From the NCBI GenBank assembly GCA_934663885.1, contig CAKUKW010000086.1, positions 1-8,236 of the forward strand: DNA of 8,236 nucleotides, read 5' to 3'. Position numbers and translations under genes: made by a program. Below are positions 5,990 through 8,236 of this stretch, piece after piece; the stretch's first letter is position 1; every line of letters starts with the position of its first letter. The notes beneath the pieces were generated by a model that was not told where the DNA came from, ran no database searches, and was given only the letters and a program-made list of their open reading frames with translations. Source of the DNA: an uncultured Tidjanibacter sp. GTDB lineage: Bacteria; Bacteroidota; Bacteroidia; Bacteroidales; Rikenellaceae.

Positions 5990-6390
5990 GTAACCAATAA
6001 AGCCAGTATTCCTTAAAAAGTTGTCAGGGTATTTTTCACTAAATCCCCTCTATCACCGATTCCTGACTCCGTAAAACAGTACCATACCCTCTCTGTGGGA
6101 CGAATATATTTAATAATAATTACACGCATCTGAAAACACCTGTCAGTCCCATACATACAATGCATTGACAAACAATTGATTACACAAAACAGTGTTATGG
6201 TATAAGAAAATTATATTTACATGACATTGATTATCAAAACCATACAAAACAACGTATAAGATAAGATTTTTGCCTGAAAGTTTTATTAATATATTATGGA
6301 AGCTTTAAATTTGCGTAAAGGTTATTCGTGATGTTATTTTATATCCATTGCGAAAAAGCCATGTTTCCACTAATTTAAAAATTTTGTATT
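5990..6390. other. AT-rich intergenic region upstream of the glycine-zipper operon
   Basis: About 400 bp without a convincing gene. It contains a candidate promoter (6306-6313), an imperfect direct repeat (ATTGATTACACAAAAC at 6175-6190 and ATTGATTATCAAAAC at 6226-6240) and a 15-codon ORF at 6331-6378 in the predicted leader. No tRNA, RNA gene or mobile-element end is recognised. Confidence 0.6.
6306..6313 (+). promoter_or_regulatory. Candidate -7 element of the glycine-zipper operon
   Basis: TAAATTTG is an exact TAnnTTTG match. TTTT at 6281-6284 lies 21 bp upstream, at the -33 distance, but lacks the G. The predicted start near 6319 gives a leader of about 70 nt before the ATG at 6391. Confidence 0.5.
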
Positions 6391-7326
6391 ATGAAAAGAA
6401 TTGTTATTATGAGCTCTGTGACAGTAATTGTTGCATTGACTTTGATCGCCTTCTCATGTACAAGAAAGAGCGATGAGGCAAAACATTTAGAAAACTCGGG
6501 GTTACTTACGGAACTGGACCACTTTAATAATGAGTTGTCCGCTTCCATCGACGATCCATCAACACGCGGTTTTTGGAGTACTGTGGGACGTATATGCGCT
6601 ATAGTTGGTGCGGACGCAATAGGAGCTGTCGAAGGAGGCAGAATCGGCGGGAAAATCGGAGCGGGCATCGGCGCTATAGCGGGAGGTAATGTAGTAGGAG
6701 GAGCGGTAATAGGAGGTGCTATCGGAGGCGTTATCTGCGGAGCAGGCGCTTCATACGCGGCCGATGTAGGAACGCGGACATTATCTACACTGGAACCAGG
6801 TTTACTCTATAACGGATTACAAACAATTTCCGATGAGGATTTGCTCTCGGTGAAGCAAAGCGCCGCTGTCGAAGTTGATATGCTCCCGAATTATCCTAAT
6901 GTAGAAAAAATAGCACTGCAACATAATATTCTTTTGGAACGTGTGATTAACGGAGAGGTTTTCGAAGATGTCGATTTATCTCAAGATCCGTATGCAGAAG
7001 CTTTTAAATCAATAGAATTTAATAATTCTTATCAAACGGCTGTCAACGAGGCGGTTCTTTTTACTCGCACACTACAAAATTCAACTTCAAAACCTGTCGT
7101 AGATATAGAGGGGCTTTCACCTATAGCAAATGAAGTTTTGTCTTTATTTTTCGATATTTATACCGAGTATCCAAACAAAATGGATGATATAGATTTTATC
7201 GTAAGCTATTATATGAGAGCCATTGAGGCATCTCCTGAATTGACACCGGATGAAAAAGAGATGATTTTTACGGGATTGGCCGTAGCTGCATACAGCCCTA
7301 GGCTATGGATAGATAAAATACAATAA
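6391..7326 (+). CDS. Lipoprotein with a long glycine zipper, function unknown
   Basis: 311 residues. A basic start (MKR), a hydrophobic segment (about 4-22) and IAFSC suggest a signal peptide with lipidation at Cys23; the -2 phenylalanine is unusual for a lipobox. KSDE follows, perhaps a surface-export signal. Residues 60-124 are striking: RGFWSTVGRICAIVG and then a Gly/Ala/Ile-rich run with GxxxG steps at G82-86-90-94-98, 99-103, 104-108-112 and 113-117. Such zippers pack helices in membranes, as known for some bacteriocins, toxins and envelope proteins. Cys69 and Cys116, the only other cysteines, bracket the run. The remainder (about 130-311) looks soluble, helical and acidic, with no recognised motif. 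Base composition is more AT-rich than the neighbouring genes. A four-helix membrane protein follows after 4 bp. I do not recognise the family; a membrane-active role is inference. Confidence 0.8.
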   Translation: MKRIVIMSSVTVIVALTLIAFSCTRKSDEAKHLENSGLLTELDHFNNELSASIDDPSTRGFWSTVGRICAIVGADAIGAVEGGRIGGKIGAGIGAIAGGNVVGGAVIGGAIGGVICGAGASYAADVGTRTLSTLEPGLLYNGLQTISDEDLLSVKQSAAVEVDMLPNYPNVEKIALQHNILLERVINGEVFEDVDLSQDPYAEAFKSIEFNNSYQTAVNEAVLFTRTLQNSTSKPVVDIEGLSPIANEVLSLFFDIYTEYPNKMDDIDFIVSYYMRAIEASPELTPDEKEMIFTGLAVAAYSPRLWIDKIQ

Positions 7327-7330
7327 AAAA

Positions 7331-7684
7331 ATGAGGTCAATACTGAATGACAGTTGGCTGGGCGATATCGTAGCGGTAGGAGCCTATTTGTTCCTATTGC
7401 TCGCGGTTTTTATCCGGCAAGGTGGTAATCCGGTGGCGATAGAGATCGGCATAGCCGTCGTAACATTAGCGCTGATTGCCCGTCTTATTTACCTGATTTT
7501 CAGGAAAGACAATGTAAAAGAGCGTCCGGTAACATGGCGCACATCGCTTTGCATAACTTTGTATTGGATTTTGCTCGCCGTAATTTTAGGACGCGATTTT
7601 TCCAATGCGTGGATATTTTGGGCGTTAGCAGGACTTTTTGCCGCCGGAACCATAATTATCCTACTGTCTAAAAAGAAAGTTTAA
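7331..7684 (+). CDS. Small four-helix inner-membrane protein, function unknown
   Basis: 117 residues with four predicted transmembrane segments at about 12-28, 35-57, 71-87 and 92-112. The basic loop RKDNVKERPVTWR (58-70) and the KKK tail point to the cytoplasm, so both termini are probably inside. There is no signal peptide, enzymatic motif or recognised family signature. The start lies 4 bp after the glycine-zipper gene's stop, within an A-run, so the two are almost certainly one operon. Its size, its hydrophobicity and its position behind a membrane-active-looking protein would suit an immunity or partner protein, but that is only context. A terminator follows within 25 bp. Confidence 0.75.
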   Translation: MRSILNDSWLGDIVAVGAYLFLLLAVFIRQGGNPVAIEIGIAVVTLALIARLIYLIFRKDNVKERPVTWRTSLCITLYWILLAVILGRDFSNAWIFWALAGLFAAGTIIILLSKKKV

Positions 7685-7707
7685 TATGTATAGTCTTTCA
7701 ACAAACC

Positions 7708-7741
7708 AAACGATGGGCGGAAAAATTTCCGCCCATCGTTT
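7708..7741. terminator. Convergent bidirectional terminator
   Basis: Perfect 16-bp arms (7708-7723 and 7726-7741) surround two bases. The core CGATGGGCGG/CCGCCCATCG is flanked by A on the left and a T-run on the right (7739-7743). It lies between the rightward two-gene operon and leftward rocD and can serve both. Confidence 0.92.
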
Positions 7742-7761
7742 TTATATACACAAATATCGGT

Positions 7762-8236
7762 TTATTCGAACGCCCTGATGCTCTTTTCGATGATATCGCA
7801 CGCCTGGAGAAGCTCTTCCTTCGTTATAGTGAGGGGCGGTGCGAAACGGATGATATGCCCGTGGGTCGGTTTGGCAAGTACGCCGTTGTCGCGCATCTTG
7901 AGACAAACGTCCCATGCTTCCTTACCGTTCTTGGGCTTGATGACCACCGCATTCAGGAGGCCTTTGCCGCGAACGAGCTCGACCATGTCCGACTTGATCT
8001 CTTTCATGCGGTTGCGGAATACTTCGCCGAGGGCTTCGGCGTTCTCGGTAAGCTTTTCGTCCTTGATGACCTGCAGGGCAGCTATGGAAACCTTAGCAGC
8101 GATCGGATTTCCGCCGAAAGTCGAGCCGTGCTCGCCCGGCTTGATGCAGAGCATGATATCGTCGTCGGCCAACACAGCCGAAACGGGGAATACGCCGCCG
8201 CCGAGCGCCTTACCGAGAATAAGGACATCGGGACGC
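7762..8236 (-). CDS. rocD: Ornithine aminotransferase, C-terminal part (5' end outside window)
   Basis: The reading frame enters from the right edge and ends at TAA (7762-7764), giving about 158 residues of a protein normally near 400. The visible part begins [21 protein letters not shown]; the lysine in LGKALGGG is the expected pyridoxal-phosphate Schiff-base residue. [10 protein letters not shown] follows, a strongly conserved ornithine-aminotransferase segment, and then the C-terminal small domain ([26 protein letters not shown]) ending in RAFE. The enzyme transfers the delta-amino group of ornithine to 2-oxoglutarate, linking arginine/ornithine to glutamate semialdehyde and proline. The GTG at 8173-8175 is an internal valine codon, not a start, because conserved residues continue upstream. 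Transcription ends at the shared hairpin at 7708-7741. Confidence 0.95.
   Translation of the reverse strand, partial: RPDVLILGKALGGGVFPVSAVLADDDIMLCIKPGEHGSTFGGNPIAAKVSIAALQVIKDEKLTENAEALGEVFRNRMKEIKSDMVELVRGKGLLNAVVIKPKNGKEAWDVCLKMRDNGVLAKPTHGHIIRFAPPLTITKEELLQACDIIEKSIRAFE

Noticed and set aside
5788..5997. Minus-strand 69-codon frame after the lipoprotein gene
   Set aside because: It reads through the terminator hairpin and is rich in Arg/Pro/Gly from GC-rich non-coding DNA.
8173..8175. GTG as the start of the rightmost minus-strand gene
   Set aside because: Conserved ornithine-aminotransferase sequence, including the PLP lysine, continues upstream to the window edge, so the gene is simply truncated.

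Overview
The window looks like a chromosomal segment of a Bacteroidota organism, probably Bacteroidales. An Alistipes/Rikenellaceae-like source is plausible but is inferred from style, not from any database match. The evidence is a Rex repressor of the Bacteroidetes type, a signal-peptide/TPR/transmembrane/AraC-HTH membrane regulator, a BACON-like plus GLUG-repeat surface lipoprotein, start codons mostly without strong Shine-Dalgarno sequences, and several matches to the Bacteroidetes -7 promoter element TAnnTTTG. The housekeeping genes are moderately GC-rich; the two-gene block near 6.0-7.7 kb is visibly richer in A+T.

Layout. (a) 1-1185, minus strand: rex (NADH/NAD+-sensing repressor) is followed 12 bp later by ribF (FAD synthetase/riboflavin kinase), which runs off the left edge. 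(b) 1186-1411: a divergent intergenic region with a rex promoter carrying a 12-bp palindrome near the predicted transcription start, and a well-spaced promoter for the rightward regulator. (c) 1412-3208, plus: a one-component membrane regulator with a periplasmic TPR sensor, one transmembrane helix and a cytoplasmic AraC-type DNA-binding domain. (d) 3209-3490: a regulatory region with a perfect 53-bp palindrome (26-bp arms, 1-nt centre) and two perfect TAnnTTTG elements. (e) 3497-5803, plus: a large surface lipoprotein with a BACON-like domain and about 13 GLUG-type repeats. (f) 5804-5990: a GC-rich stretch holding a second, out-of-frame copy of the lipoprotein's last codons (PKLYFE-stop), then a strong hairpin terminator. 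(g) 5991-6390: AT-rich, non-coding. (h) 6391-7684, plus: a two-gene operon of unknown function, a lipoprotein with a long glycine zipper bracketed by two cysteines and a small four-helix membrane protein. (i) 7708-7741: a convergent bidirectional terminator. (j) 7762-8236, minus: the C-terminal part of ornithine aminotransferase (rocD).

How the parts may work together. Regulator, palindrome and surface protein look like a self-contained signal-to-surface cassette: the TPR domain would sense something in the periplasm, and the HTH domain might act at the palindrome that touches the -33 region of the lipoprotein promoter. This is inference. The glycine-zipper lipoprotein/membrane protein pair is the least explained part; its architecture would fit a membrane-active protein with a membrane partner (for example toxin and immunity, or an envelope assembly), but nothing in the sequence proves either. 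rex-ribF and rocD are ordinary metabolic genes.
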